From Symbiodinium sp. CCMP2592 (Eukaryota > Sar > Dinophyceae > Suessiales > Symbiodiniaceae): 64,000 nucleotides of DNA. A program made the position numbers and the translations under genes. The notes under the pieces are model-generated. The model was not told where the DNA came from. It did not search any database and saw only the letters and a list, made by a program, of their open reading frames with translations. The stretch lies in contig CAJNDT010003779.1 of NCBI GenBank assembly GCA_905221615.1, positions 248,001 to 312,000 of the forward strand, written 5' to 3'. Each line of letters opens with the position of its first letter. Position 1 is the stretch's first letter. Shown here in pieces: positions 54,095-64,000 of the stretch.

Positions 54095-56251
54095 TCAGTT
54101 GGTGAACAGGTGGATCTTGTCACCACGGGCTGTCTCGTAGAGATGCTCGTCGTCCCCGGACAGGGGTTCCGGTCCCCTACGCCTGCGCCGCACCCTTGGT
54201 GCAGCGGGCGGCGGTGGTGGAGAGCTGCCGCAGGGGGCGGACCTGGAGTCCTCCTGAGCCCCCCTAGGCTGTTGCTCCCTCCTTTCCTCTTGCGCCTCTT
54301 GCGGCGCTTCTGGCCCTAGCCAGACCTCCGTGGCCCTTTGGGCTGCACGCGGCGGCTCTTCGGCACGCTCGGCGTGGTGCTCGATCTCTTCCTCGGGCTC
54401 CGGCTCCTGCCTGTCACGCCTGCACCTGCAGAGCCAGGAGACTAGGGCCGCGAAGCCGAGCACCAGCTCTGCGAAGTCGTGCCCTTGGGCCTTGGCAGGT
54501 CGAACCTGCAGCGCCACGATTGTGGCCATGAGCGCCGAGCTTGCAAGCTTGGTCGGCGGTCTCATTTTCCAGGGGCTTGCCTGGATCGATTTGATCGTGC
54601 CCTTTTGGGCCAGAGCCTCGGTGGCGCCTGCGACCGCATCGAGGTCCACCATGCCCATGGAGGGCAGGGATTGCCGCACCTCCGGTCCAGTCTTCGCGTG
54701 CTTGGTAGCGAAGTTTGCCGGATTTTCGGTTCCCTTAACTTTTCTCAGTTCGAGAAGTTTGGCTCTGAGCGCGCCTTGGACAAAGAATTCCGCGACTTCC
54801 AGGTGTCTCAGCTTGGACCCTGGTCCTATGCGCTTGGCGGCTCCGATCGAGGCTGCGGAGTCTGCCCAGAGCCGCGGTACGCCGCAGGCTATAGGGCAAA
54901 GTCCTTCTCCGCAAGCTCTCGTAGGAAGACGGCCTCCCTTGCTGCTCGCGACACTCCCCGGATCTCCGCGTCTCCGCCGGAGGTTGCTGGGAGGCCGGGC
55001 TGTGTCTGGCAGCTTGTCTGGATGACTGCTCCCCCCGAGACAGGCAACTATGTTGTCTGTGCTCCTTCTCGTTTCTGGGCACCCTGCCCAGTCGGAGTCG
55101 GAGTAGACCTCCAAGTTCAGAGGGGCTGTGCTCTTGGACGCGGGGTCCAGCACAACTACCCTTCCAAACCGCGGGGTTGCCCGCAGGTATCGCGCGAGGG
55201 TTTCCGCAGCGAGCCAGTCGCAGACCCTGGGGTTCTGCATCCTTCGTGCCAGCTCTTTCACGGCGAACTGTATGTCTCGCCTGTCCGCCGACAGGTAGAT
55301 AGCACTACCCAGGGCGCTGCGGAACCTCGCGGCGTCACCCGCAGAGAGCTCCTCGACCTTGGTCAGGTCTAGAGGTCTGCTAGGCACGGTCCCCTTGTCT
55401 TTTGGACCGATGCCCAGCTGCTCGCACACATTCTCTGCGTGCTTGCTGTCGGGCAGCGTGAGGATTGAGTCCTCTGTGCGCACCTTGGTCCTTCCCAGGA
55501 CCTCCGCCGCAGTGCCCGGCTCTTCCAGTTCTCCCACCGTTATCTCACAGTGCGTCGGAAGGTCCACCTCCGTGAACTTCAGCACTGCGGCCTTGGGGCC
55601 TGCGACACGGATGTCGTCGATGTGGTGGAGAAGGATTAGGCCGGACCGGCGGTCTCGGTGCACGCACGGGTCCTTCACGCCCCGCTGGAAGTCGTAGTCC
55701 TTGGCCAGCTTGCCGGTGAGGACTTCTTCCAGCTCGTCCCTGTAGACGGAACCAGCCGTTCTTCGGCCGTAAAGGTTGCCGTCCACTCGGAACACAAAGT
55801 CCCGGAAGTGGTCTCGGTACCACTGCTGGTCCTTTGCAGGCTGCTCCAAAACCCATTGGTCAAAGAGCTCGCGCCACTCCACAGGCGCGTGCATGTAGAC
55901 CGGGCGGCCTTCCGCCGCACCGCGGTCCTTCCCTATGAGGAAGGCGGCCACAATATCCAGAGACCTTGTGACCCACCCCTCGTTGTGTAGCGCTGCTACC
56001 TCAAGTAGGGAGTGACTCTCGGGCGTTGGCGTTGGGACGAAAACGTCCAAGCCAGCTTCCTGTTCTGGGCTGTAGCGGGCCTTGACGTCGGCACAGGTAC
56101 ACCTTGACTTGTACCGTCCTTTGTCGCACTTGTCGACCCACTTTGCCCTGAACAGCTGCGCCCCGCGCGGTACTTCAGACCGCAGCACAGGCGTGAAAGC
56201 GCCTCGGTCCCACAGCTTTCTTAGCTGCTCCTTGCGTGCCTGCTCGACCTG
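54095..56251 (-). pseudogene. Copia RT-RNase H with membrane-anchored C-terminal tail, partial
   Basis: This is the second half of a Ty1/copia Pol. Reading 5' to 3' on the minus strand, AKWVDKCDKGRYKSRCTCAD begins the RT, SLDIVAAFLIGK carries the first catalytic Asp, and LLHHIDDIRVAG is the YxDD-type box. SAIYLSADRRDIQFAVKELA is the usual copia connection, SDSDWAGCPETRRSTD opens RNase H, and ENPANFATKHAKTG closes it. RNase H is damaged: between about 54890 and 55040 the homologous sequence (GGDAEIRGVSRAAREAVFLR) is in another frame, after an extra G in a run of six, and the main frame is regained further on. After RNase H comes a tail with a hydrophobic segment (FAELVLGFAALVSWLC) and an acidic/proline-rich end. 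The upstream end is cut at 56251 by the 4.79-kb insertion. The frame continues in phase from 61043 if the insertion is ignored. Confidence 0.85.
56248..56251. repeat. 4-bp target duplication, left copy (CCTG)
   Basis: CCTG flanks the large foldback insertion here and at 61040-61043. Removing the insertion and one copy restores an uninterrupted copia reading frame across the site (DPKQ on one side, VEQARKEQLRKLW on the other). Confidence 0.75.
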
Positions 56252-57017
56252 CTTGCCTCTTGTTAAAGGATTTTTTTTAAATCCTGCTGTGTTTCGGCCT
56301 TCGACGGCTGGAAAAAGGTGTAACAAAAATCTTGGGCGGGGCCTTGCTTTGACTGAACACTCACAGCTGGGGGGGTCATGAATGAAGCTTATGTATCAGC
56401 GAAAAATCACAGACAACCTGAGTTGTAGCCCATACTACAAAAGATAGAAATAGTTGGAAACCATTTTTCTAAAATACTGTGTATGTTTCAAAAAACATAA
56501 ATGCCTATTTCGATTTCTCGAATGCAGGCAACCACATGTCGAGCACTAGTTTCAAATATTTCAGGTTATCGAAATTAGGTTCGCAAATTCGTGGGACCAC
56601 ATCAAATGTCACAGAAAACAGAATTAATGCATTTCAAGTTGTTCTTTGTTTCATATGTGTTTCTGCAGCCACTACACGTGCACACATGCCATGTGGTTTC
56701 GTGGTTTTCAAGGCCCTATATTAATTCTTGGCTCGTATAATAATAGGCTTCTTTGAAATTTGCCAGGTTCGAGATGTAGGCCCATTGCTTCATGAAGGTA
56801 GGAACAATAGCTTCTAGGTCATCTCACCCAAGGCTGGAACAACAGATAGATTCCTACCTTCTCCTGCCCCCCTTTCAGACACCACAATCCAAAAGCCCCA
56901 ATCCCCAAAGCCCTAAACCCTAAGCCTAAATAACCCTAAGCCTAAACTCCTAAATACCCCGCGTACCTTTCAGGGCCCTGCAGGCAAGCTCGGCGACAAG
57001 GCGAAGGAGATCAGACG

Positions 57018-57310
57018 GTGCCGCGAAGGCGCCAAAGAAAATGTGCCGCGATGGCGCAAAGGCGACTAATGACGACCAACGACGACGACGATTGTGCCGC
57101 GATGGCGCAGCCACAGACAAAGAAGATGCGCCGCGATGGCGCAGACATGCACTCAGAGAAGATGCGCAGCGATGGCGCAGACACAGACAAGATGCGCCGC
57201 GATGGCGCAGAGGGGGGAACACATCATGTGCCTCGAAGGCGCAGGAGCAGCAAGTAGGCAGCGCACCGCGAGGGTGCAGGTAGACTTGTCATGTGCCGCG
57301 ACGGCGCATT
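57018..57310. repeat. Left-arm tandem repeat with GCGCCGCGATGGCGC core
   Basis: About eight units of the type GATGCGCCGCGATGGCGCAG are separated by 10-25 bp spacers (acacagacaa, catgcactcagagaa). Each unit is itself a small palindrome (TGCGCC...GGCGCA). The right arm holds the corresponding set at about 59985-60290, with different unit number and spacers. Confidence 0.85.
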
Positions 57311-57334
57311 CTCTCCCTTACTCTGATCTCTGTG

Positions 57335-57370
<36 letters not shown>

Positions 57371-58575
57371 GCTGTCTGTGCCACTTTCGACGATGCGCCG
57401 TGATATCAGTGGCCACTGCCTGAGTTACGGTGTCTGGGCGCTTTGTTGCTACTCCCTCGAAGATGTTCTGGTTGCGCACACGCAGTCACCGTAAGGCTGT
57501 GACAGCGTCGACCGGGCAGAATGCAGTAGTCAGTAGCCTCAATCGTGGAAGAAGCCCCGAATGTGTTCATATAGCGACTAGAACCGCAATGAGCAGACTC
57601 CGTCTGGAATGACTGTGACGGGCAGTCGAAGTTGCAAACCACTTTTCTTTCTGCCGAGGCTGCCGCGGAAGACGCTCTCCGCTACTAGAGGCCCAGTGCA
57701 CAGCTGCGGCCAGCCCACCAGCCAGTTCGTCGTGCTAGCATGTTGACTACCGTTCTATGCCATCAGCAGGCATTGTCTACATCTCTGATCTTTGCAGCCG
57801 GAAGTCTGGGCCCTACGACGACCGGTCTGAGTCGGGTTCACTCGTCGCGGTAGGCACCTGGATCATTAAGATCCCTTCGTGAGGGGTTCCTATAAAGTAC
57901 CTTTAACAGTTTTGGATGCTTCCGGGGGACTGGGGATGATTGAAAGCCGAAACCCTCCACCCCAGAGAAAAAGCAATCCGAAACCCAACCCCAGCTCGTC
58001 ACCCAAAAGTTTCTGTGGATGGAATAAGCACAGAAGAAAGTATGCATGTCACATAATGCATCACAGACACCGGTGTTGTGGGGGCGCTCTTGGCCGGTGA
58101 TGTCGGGCTCTTGAGCCGGGCATTCATCTCCGACATCAGCTCGCTGACCATTGCCTCTGCAGGGAGCTACTGCAGAACTCCGTGATAGATGCCGTCTGGC
58201 CTACAGACTCCGAGGAAGTCTGCGGGATCCGGGATCCCGCCGGTTTGGCTGGAGGCCAGCAGTAGCCTTTCCGCCATTCCAACGCTTCCCAGACCCTGCC
58301 AGAGGCGAATGCTTTGTTTTACTTCGCCGCAGATATCTCAGTTTTGGGGTTTCAGGCAGGACAGGATGTGGGAGGGACCGGGCCCAGGCAGAGTTTGGGG
58401 GCAAGGGCCGGATAGGGGCCACGGCCTGGGTAAAGGTGCGCAGATGCGCGCGCACCTGCGATTTTCACATTGGCGAAAGAGCTCATGAACATGAAAGCTG
58501 ACGGAAGATACTTGAGATTTGGATTTAAAAGCTGAGGGTGAAGGTTGATAGACTTGTCGTGCCAGCGGTGGGCGA

Positions 58576-58607
58576 CTCACCCGTCAGTACCGGTACTGAC
58601 GGGTGAG
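58576..58607. repeat. Perfect 32-bp palindrome near the element centre
   Basis: CTCACCCGTCAGTACC is followed immediately by its exact reverse complement GGTACTGACGGGTGAG. Confidence 0.95.
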
Positions 58608-58692
58608 AGCCAGGGTCTGGCCCTATCCATCCGAGGGCTGAGACAGAGGGTCCTTCTCTCAGCAGCCTGGGTAGACATACACCCGCAGGGCT

Positions 58693-58724
58693 CTCACCGT
58701 TCAGTACCGGTACTGACGGGTGAG
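58693..58724. repeat. Second 32-bp palindrome near the element centre
   Basis: CTCACCGTTCAGTACC is followed by GGTACTGACGGGTGAG. It is the same sequence as 58576-58607, with two mismatched bases in the left arm. The midpoint between the two palindromes (about 58650) coincides with the midpoint of the whole foldback. Confidence 0.9.
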
Positions 58725-59984
58725 TGGCGGCACCGGTGTCCCGGATCATGTCTCAGCTTTGATTGGCGCAGGTTTGGATTTATTTCGCTGGGCCACGGCC
58801 TTGGATCGCTGTTGCCTGCCGTAGTCATGCCGAGTCCAAGACCCTCTGCCTAGAGCCAACCAAGTTGCTTTCTCATTAATGCAGCTTTAATGACAATTGC
58901 AGGACGAAGCCTGCAAATTGAGGTCGTCGCAGGCAGCTGCCCAAGCTACTCTGCTCTCGAGTCCCAGGCTGCGGAGGACATGCTTACTGCCCGCGCTGCG
59001 CAGGCAGGCTCTTTCGACCCGGGATCAGCTAGTACCAACATCATCAACTCCTGCCGAGGGCCTCCTCGAGACAGAGATGCAAGAAGAGATGGAGTCGAAG
59101 GCAAGAGCGTCAAGAGTGACAAAGGATGAAGGTCTTAGTGAGAAGTTGCACGACCGAGGAGGAGCTGACAGAAGCGCTCGCGACTCTCAGCAAGGAGGAG
59201 GTGGGGAGCAAATACTTTACATCTGCCGATGAGCTTAGACTTCATCGGTGCAAGGCTACCCTACACCAGTGCTTGGTCTTTGAGATGCGCACGGCTACGC
59301 ACGCAGAGGCTACTTAATGGAGATTCTGCGGTGGCTCCCTGCACAGGCAAGGATCAGGGACCTGATGTCGGAGATGAGAGGCCCCACTCCCACATCGCCG
59401 GCCGAAAGGACCCCCCCGACAACACCGGCGTCTGTGATGCATTATATGAAAGATCCTTTCTTCTGTGCTTATCCGTCCACAGAAATGACCCAGGTGCCTT
59501 CCGGAAGTGACTCCGACCAAGACGGTCACATGGACTCCTAGTAATAGTACGCATGGCCCGGGTTACACTCCACAAACCTTCACTTGGTGTAAGTCTCAGG
59601 GCCCAGCTGCCAAGCCGCTCAGATGATGTAGATGCCTGCTGTAGTCAATCAGCCTGCCACCCGGTGGCCCAGAATCGTCATAGTCTGTCAACACGCTAGC
59701 GCTCGTGGACCGGCACAGCTGTGCACTGGCACTGGGCCTCTAGTGGAGAGCGTCTTCCACGGCCTCGGTGATCAGAAAAAAGGCGGCTTGCAACTTCGAC
59801 TGCCGCTCACAATGCCTCATTCAATATTCTGGTCACAACCTGCAAACATTCGCGCTTCATGCTTCCACGACTCAGGCAGCCACGGCAGCCTAGACCAGGT
59901 CGGTGCTGTCAAAGCCTTACCGTCACTGCACATGTGCAACCAGAAAGGAAAAAAGAGATCAGAGAGCGAAGGAAGAAGAGATGC

Positions 59985-60290
59985 GCCGTCGCGGCGCATT
60001 TGAGAGATAATAGATTGAGAGATAATAGAGAGCCGTCGCGGCGCGGCACATTAGTGCCTAGAGTTCTGCACCCTCGCGGTGCACTAGCTACTGACACTGC
60101 GCCGTCGCGGCACATGCTCTGTCGTCCTCTTCTCTGCGCCATCGCGGCGCATCTTGTCTGTTTCTGCACCATCGCGGCACATTTTCTCTGAACGTTTCTG
60201 CGCCCTCGCAGCGTCGTCGTCGTCGTCGTCTTGCGCCATCGCGGCACATTTTCTTTGGCGCCTTCGCGGCACCGTCTGATCTCCTTCGCC
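59985..60290. repeat. Right-arm tandem repeat with GCGCCATCGCGGCGC core
   Basis: This is the reverse-complement counterpart of 57018-57310: TGCGCCATCGCGGCGCAT-type units with variable spacers and a (TCG)n stretch near 60215. Copy number and spacing differ from the left arm, so these repeats evolve faster than the outer arms. Confidence 0.85.
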
Positions 60291-61039
60291 TTGTCGCCGA
60301 GCTTGCTTGCAGGGCCCTGAAAGGTACGCGGGGTATTTAGGAGTTTAGGCTTAGGGTTATTTTAGGCTTAGGGTTTAGGGCTTTGGGGATTGGGGCTTTT
60401 GGACTGTGGTGTCTGAAAGGGGGGTAGGAGAAGGTAGGAATCTATCTGTTGTTCCGGCCTTGGGTGAGATGACCTAGAAGCTATTGTTCCTACCTTCATG
60501 AAGCAATGGGCCTACATCTCGAACCTGGCAAATTTTAAAGAAGCCTATTATTATACGAGCCAAGAATTAATATAGGGCCTTGAAAACCACGAAACCACAT
60601 GGCATGTGTGCACGTGTAGTGGCTGCAGAAACACATATGAAACAAAGAACAACTTGAAATGCATTAATTCTGTTTTCTGTGACATTTGATGTGGTCCCAC
60701 GAATTTGCGAACCTAATTTCGATAACCTGAAATATTTGAAACTAGTGCTCGACATGTGGTTGCCTGCATTCGAGAAATCGAAATAGGCATTTATGTTTTT
60801 TGAAACATACACAGTATTTTAGAAAAATGGTTTCCAACTATTTCTATCTTTTGTAGTATGGGCTACAACTCAGGTTGTCTGTGATTTTTCGCTGATACAG
60901 AAGCTTCATTCATGACCCCCCCAGCTGTGAGTGTTCAGTCAAAGCAAGGCCCCGCCCAAGATTTTTGTTACACCTTTTTCCAGCCGTCGAAGGCCGAAAC
61001 GCAGCAGGATTTAAAAAAAATCCTTTAACAAGAGGCAAG

Positions 61040-61043
61040 CCTG
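61040..61043. repeat. 4-bp target duplication, right copy (CCTG)
   Basis: This matches 56248-56251. Confidence 0.75.
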
Positions 61044-62910
61044 CTTAGGGTCGAGCATCCGGTCTAGCAGGTCTGTCACCTGCCCAACCTTGTGGTTGGT
61101 GAGCGGTGGGTCGGCCAAGGCAGCGATGTGCTGCCACACCTCGCGCTCTGTGAGCGCTCCTAGCCGCGGTGCCTTCTTGGGCTCCACCCGGCTCTTAGCT
61201 GCAGGCGGCTGCTGTGCTGCCGCTGCGCTCGCGGAGGAACCCGCAGAGTCGCGCTTCTGCCCCCCTTCTCCTGAGCCGTCGTTGGCGGCTGGGGCGGGGC
61301 TTGCCGCTTGTTGCGGCAGCGCGCTTGCTGCGGAAGGTCCTGCCTCCACATCGGACGGCTCGTAGTCCGGTATTTCTGCGTTGGCCAGCTCCTCGGTAGG
61401 GCTGGCGTCCGGGAGCCTGCTGGCCTGCTCGGCCCCTTCGACTAAGAGCCTCGTCGTCGGGCCGCGGCCCGTCGCTGAAGAGCCAGGGCTCACCGGGCGG
61501 TTCTAGCCGCTCCGTTTCCTCGGCCGGCGTGGCCAGAATGATTGGAACCATTATCGGCTCGCTGCGCTCTGCTGGCGCTGCGCGGCCAAATCTGGGATTC
61601 CAAGGCAGGCCGCACGCTTTGAGGACGGCTGCCGTCTGGTGTCGGGTCTCCGGCGGGAGTCCTGACGCTCCTCACGTTGAGTGCGCCAGCCTCGGTCAGC
61701 ACCACGCTCCAGCTTGCCGGCCCAGACCCCTTTGACCCAGCGCACTTGCGCTTTGTTCCCGGGCCTTGGGAGCTTCGCCAGAACGGTTTCTCCAAAGGAG
61801 CAAAGTGCTCCACCATAGTCGGTGCCTGTGGCTGCCCGATATGACACCCCGTCTGTTGACTTTGTCCCGAAACGAGCCTGCAGCCAGGCCACGTGCCTGA
61901 CAAGCCACGGGAACAAGTTGGACGAAGTGTCCCACTCTAAGGCGGGGTAGTCCGCTCTCAGCTGCGAAAGCCAAGTGCGAACCTCACCTGCCAGGTGTGC
62001 GTTCCTACCCTCCACGGATCCTTGGCTTTGGTGTGACCCGCGAGGGGCGTCCCGAAGACGCACCCTAGCAGCTCCAAGCCGGCGGTGGACCGCACGGGCC
62101 ACAGAGGCTATAGCATTCTCTTGGTCAGCCTGCAGGGTGAACTTGTCGTACCCCAGGCGATCCACGAACTGCTCCACAAGCCCTGCACCGTAAACCGCGT
62201 GTCTGTGCCTGTGCCCTTTGTGCGCAACGGGAACCGACAGAGTCCAGCCAGTGGCCCTGTCTGTGAGGTTCAGCACCGTGGCAAGCGACGCTTCTTCCTC
62301 AACATCCATGGTGACAAGCGGCGTCACCGGATCATCCGAGGGCTCACGGCGGCGGTGAGGGTCCTCGCGCGCCTTTCCCTCCACGCACTTCTCGCACCAC
62401 GCCTGGTAGGGCGTGTGAGTGAGCTCGTGCTCGGCGCGTTCCTGCGCTGTGGGGTTGCGCGGTGCCCTTAGGCCGCGTGGTCTTGAGTCAGGCTGTTCGG
62501 CCTGCTCCTCGAGAGGGGCGGAGTTACCCGCAGCCTCCTCCTCTTCAGCAGCTTCGGCCTCTTCGTCGGCTGCTGCTTCCATCGCCGCGTCCTCCTTCGA
62601 GGTCGTGCTCCGGGATGTAGTCGTAGTGTCCCAGGTCCTTGCCTGGGCTCGGTGGCTCTGCCGCCACCGGTGCCACCCGGTTTGTTGACCCCGGCGGGAG
62701 CTCCCGCTCGTAGGGTAGGAGGAACTGTGACCCTCTCTTGAGGATCGAGGCTCGGACGCCGTCGGGCCACAAAATGTGGCTGTCCTCGGTGGAGCCAAAT
62801 GCCCGCACCGGCCTCAACAGCACGGCTGATGCTGAGGATTTCGTCCTCTATGTCCTCGGTCACCTCAAAGTTGACCTTGCAGGACTGGCGCTCCTCCCCT
62901 AAGAGGAGGC
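61044..62910 (-). pseudogene. Copia integrase region with several frameshifts
   Basis: The main frame (61551 to about 62600) shows HELTHTPYQAWCEKCVEGKA, an HHCC-type zinc site, then VTMDVEEEA (first Asp), TLQADQENAI (second Asp) and SQGSVEGRNAHLAGEVR (Glu), the D,D,E integrase core. It continues to VRWVKGVWAGKLE. Upstream, homologous pieces lie in other frames: CKVNFEVTEDIEDEILSISR (about 62800-62900) and HILWPDGVRASILKRGSQFL (about 62700-62790). Downstream, VVLTEAGALNVRSVR (about 61670-61710) and ILATPAEETERLEPPGEP (about 61490-61540) are again shifted, before a final frame ending LTNHKVGQVTDLLDRMLDPK at the insertion. At least four frameshifts are needed, so this copy is dead. It continues the gag to the right and the RT at 54095-56251. 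Confidence 0.8.
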
Positions 62911-64000
62911 TCGGCGGACACGGCCCTTTGTTTTCAGGCGGCTGTTGTCCACCGAGTAAAGGCTCTTTGGTGGGCCCGCGGGCTGCAGGTCGGGAAACGC
63001 CTCGGGCCTGCACACGGACACACACGCCGCGGAGTCCACAAGAAGACTCCCCGACACCTTGAGGATCTTTTCCTCTTCTGGCTCGGTGTCGTGAGGCGGG
63101 GCAAACCGCACACCTAAGATGCGGTCGTCGCGCACCTGGCGTACCTGGCCTTTGCCGCCAGAGCCGCCAGTGCTTCCTCCAGCTTGGGACGCGGAGGGGC
63201 CCGCAGTCGCCAAGGAGGCTGTTGACACCGTCGTGGCCGCGTCGTCGGCCACTTGGGCCACCTGGCCCTTGGCGCCTTTGCCCTTTCCCTTGGCGTTAAA
63301 CCAGCACTCTTTTACGGTGTGCCCCGTTTTCCAGCAGATGGGGCATCTCTCTTTGCCGTCTCTGCCTCCTTGCTGGTTCCCCTTTTTGTCCCCTTTCTTG
63401 CCTTTGTGGTCGTGGTCGCCCTTGCCCTTTTTGTGGTCCTTGTCCCCTTTCTTGCCTTTGTCGCCTTTGCCCTTCCCTTCTTTTCCGTCTCGGTCCCCTA
63501 TTCTGCCAATGTCCATGGTGTTAGGGTCCCTTCGGGAAGAGGCGGCGTAGCCCGCACTCGGGGTCCAGACCCTTTTGGCCTGCAAGTAGCTCACCACTAC
63601 TTCCCTCACCTCGGCATAAGTCGAAAGACTCGCCGCGTGCATAGCGAGGTGTTGCCGAAGAGCGTTGGGGCTCTCGGTCACCAGCACTGCCCGCAGATCT
63701 TCGTCTGCTAGGGCGCGCCCTGCGCCATACTCGGAGGCATAGCGGTCCACATCTGCGTCCCATTCCTGGAGAGCCAAGGAGAAGTCGCTCTCCTTTGGCG
63801 GGAACTTCGGCATCAGCAGGGTCCGCCTCCAGGTGAGGTTCTTGGACTCGTTCTCTGGGTTGTGCTCCTGCCACAGGAGGCGCCAAAGCTCGAACCCATT
63901 CTGGCCCTTCACTCCGCGCGCCAGCTTTACAGCTGTGGCGGAGTCCTGGGTCCAACTGCCCAGCATGCCGAAGAGGCGGACGCTGAGGGTCCGCACTTCC
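62899..64000 (-). CDS. Copia Gag and protease start, cut by the window edge
   Basis: The minus-strand frame runs out of the window at its 5' end. It starts within a helical Gag domain (FELWRLLWQEHNPENESKNL, NALRQHLAMHAASLSTYAEV) of the UBN2/copia type. Then comes a very lysine/glycine-rich linker (KGKGDKGKKGDKDHKKGKGD) and a CCHC zinc knuckle CPICWKTGHTVKEC (C-x2-C-x4-H-x4-C), which binds RNA. LLVDSAACVSV is the likely aspartic protease site, with DSA in place of the usual DSG or DTG. The frame is lost near 62905 after YSVDNSRLKTKG. As a retrotransposon Gag it would package element RNA, but the frameshift and the broken Pol imply this copy no longer moves by itself. Confidence 0.85.
   Translation of the reverse strand, partial: EVRTLSVRLFGMLGSWTQDSATAVKLARGVKGQNGFELWRLLWQEHNPENESKNLTWRRTLLMPKFPPKESDFSLALQEWDADVDRYASEYGAGRALADEDLRAVLVTESPNALRQHLAMHAASLSTYAEVREVVVSYLQAKRVWTPSAGYAASSRRDPNTMDIGRIGDRDGKEGKGKGDKGKKGDKDHKKGKGDHDHKGKKGDKKGNQQGGRDGKERCPICWKTGHTVKECWFNAKGKGKGAKGQVAQVADDAATTVSTASLATAGPSASQAGGSTGGSGGKGQVRQVRDDRILGVRFAPPHDTEPEEEKILKVSGSLLVDSAACVSVCRPEAFPDLQPAGPPKSLYSVDNSRLKTKGRVRRASS

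Larger units (their letters stand above)
56252..61039. mobile_element. Giant foldback element (4,788 bp) inserted into the copia element
   Basis: The sequence from CTTGCCTCTTGTTAAAGG (56252) inward is the reverse complement of that ending at 61039. The outer arms (about 56252-57060 and 60235-61039) are nearly identical: an 81-residue frame at 56479-56724 reads the same at 60567-60812 on the other strand. Further in, the arms diverge but still align (for example 57860-58145 with 59355-59545, around the shared 'acaccggtgtctgtgatgca'). They meet near 58,650, so the element is almost all inverted repeat with little or no spacer. Tandem GCGCCGCGATGGCGC-type repeats lie in both arms, as in Foldback-class elements. 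No transposase or other recognisable protein was found, so it is presumably non-autonomous. Inner frames (for example 59126-59317, from MKVLVRSCTTEEELTEALAT) are not assignable. Confidence 0.85.

Noticed and set aside
53795..55697. Plus-strand frames opposite the copia RT
   Set aside because: They are antisense shadows of the RT/RNase H coding strand in GC-rich DNA.
56479..56724. 81-residue frame present identically in both arms of the foldback (also 60567-60812)
   Set aside because: The identity is explained by the inverted repeat, and the peptide has no recognisable features. It was used only as evidence for arm identity.

Overview
The window looks like nuclear DNA of a dinoflagellate, probably of the Symbiodiniaceae/Suessiales type. 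This is inferred from three things seen in the sequence. Degenerate TTTAGGG/CCCTAAA (telomere-type) sequence is scattered through about 35 kb of intergenic DNA. All genes with a definable exon structure point the same way, have many short exons, and include likely GC-AG introns. A Ty1/copia element carries a Gag zinc knuckle and a membrane-anchored C-terminal tail. No bacterial operon, tRNA, rRNA or CRISPR array was seen.

Layout. 1-19.5 kb is repeat-rich intergenic DNA: a satellite and microsatellite block (2.0-5.2 kb), then interstitial telomere-like tracts mixed with many short (90-150 bp) palindromic 'foldback' elements. I sort these into seven families, FB-A to FB-G. 19.5-38 kb is a one-directional (+) array of multi-exon genes: an acidic repeat protein (A), an AT-hook-like basic protein (B) that may be the 5' half of a methyltransferase-like gene (C), a long multi-exon gene of unrecognised function (D), a small possible gene (E), and a gene (F/G) that joins a GIY-YIG-like domain to a large DDE-transposase-like domain. 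Introns and spacers are full of TA, GT and CTA microsatellites. 38-53.6 kb is a second repeat desert with the same FB families and telomere-like tracts. 53.6-64 kb holds a minus-strand copia element (Gag, protease, integrase, RT, RNase H) carrying several frameshifts. Between integrase and RT it is split by a 4.79 kb insertion that is almost entirely one giant inverted repeat, bounded by a 4-bp target duplication.

How it fits together. The 19.5-38 kb genes combine DNA-binding (AT-hook), methyltransferase-like, GIY-YIG-nuclease-like and transposase-like modules, so the array may be one large uncharacterised mobile element or a tandem of element-derived genes. In the deserts, telomere-like tracts and foldback elements repeatedly sit between 8-27 bp direct duplications of otherwise unique flanking sequence. 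This points to insertion or repair events that copy long target segments. Exon boundaries are my own reading of splice phase and are marked as uncertain where the phase does not close.
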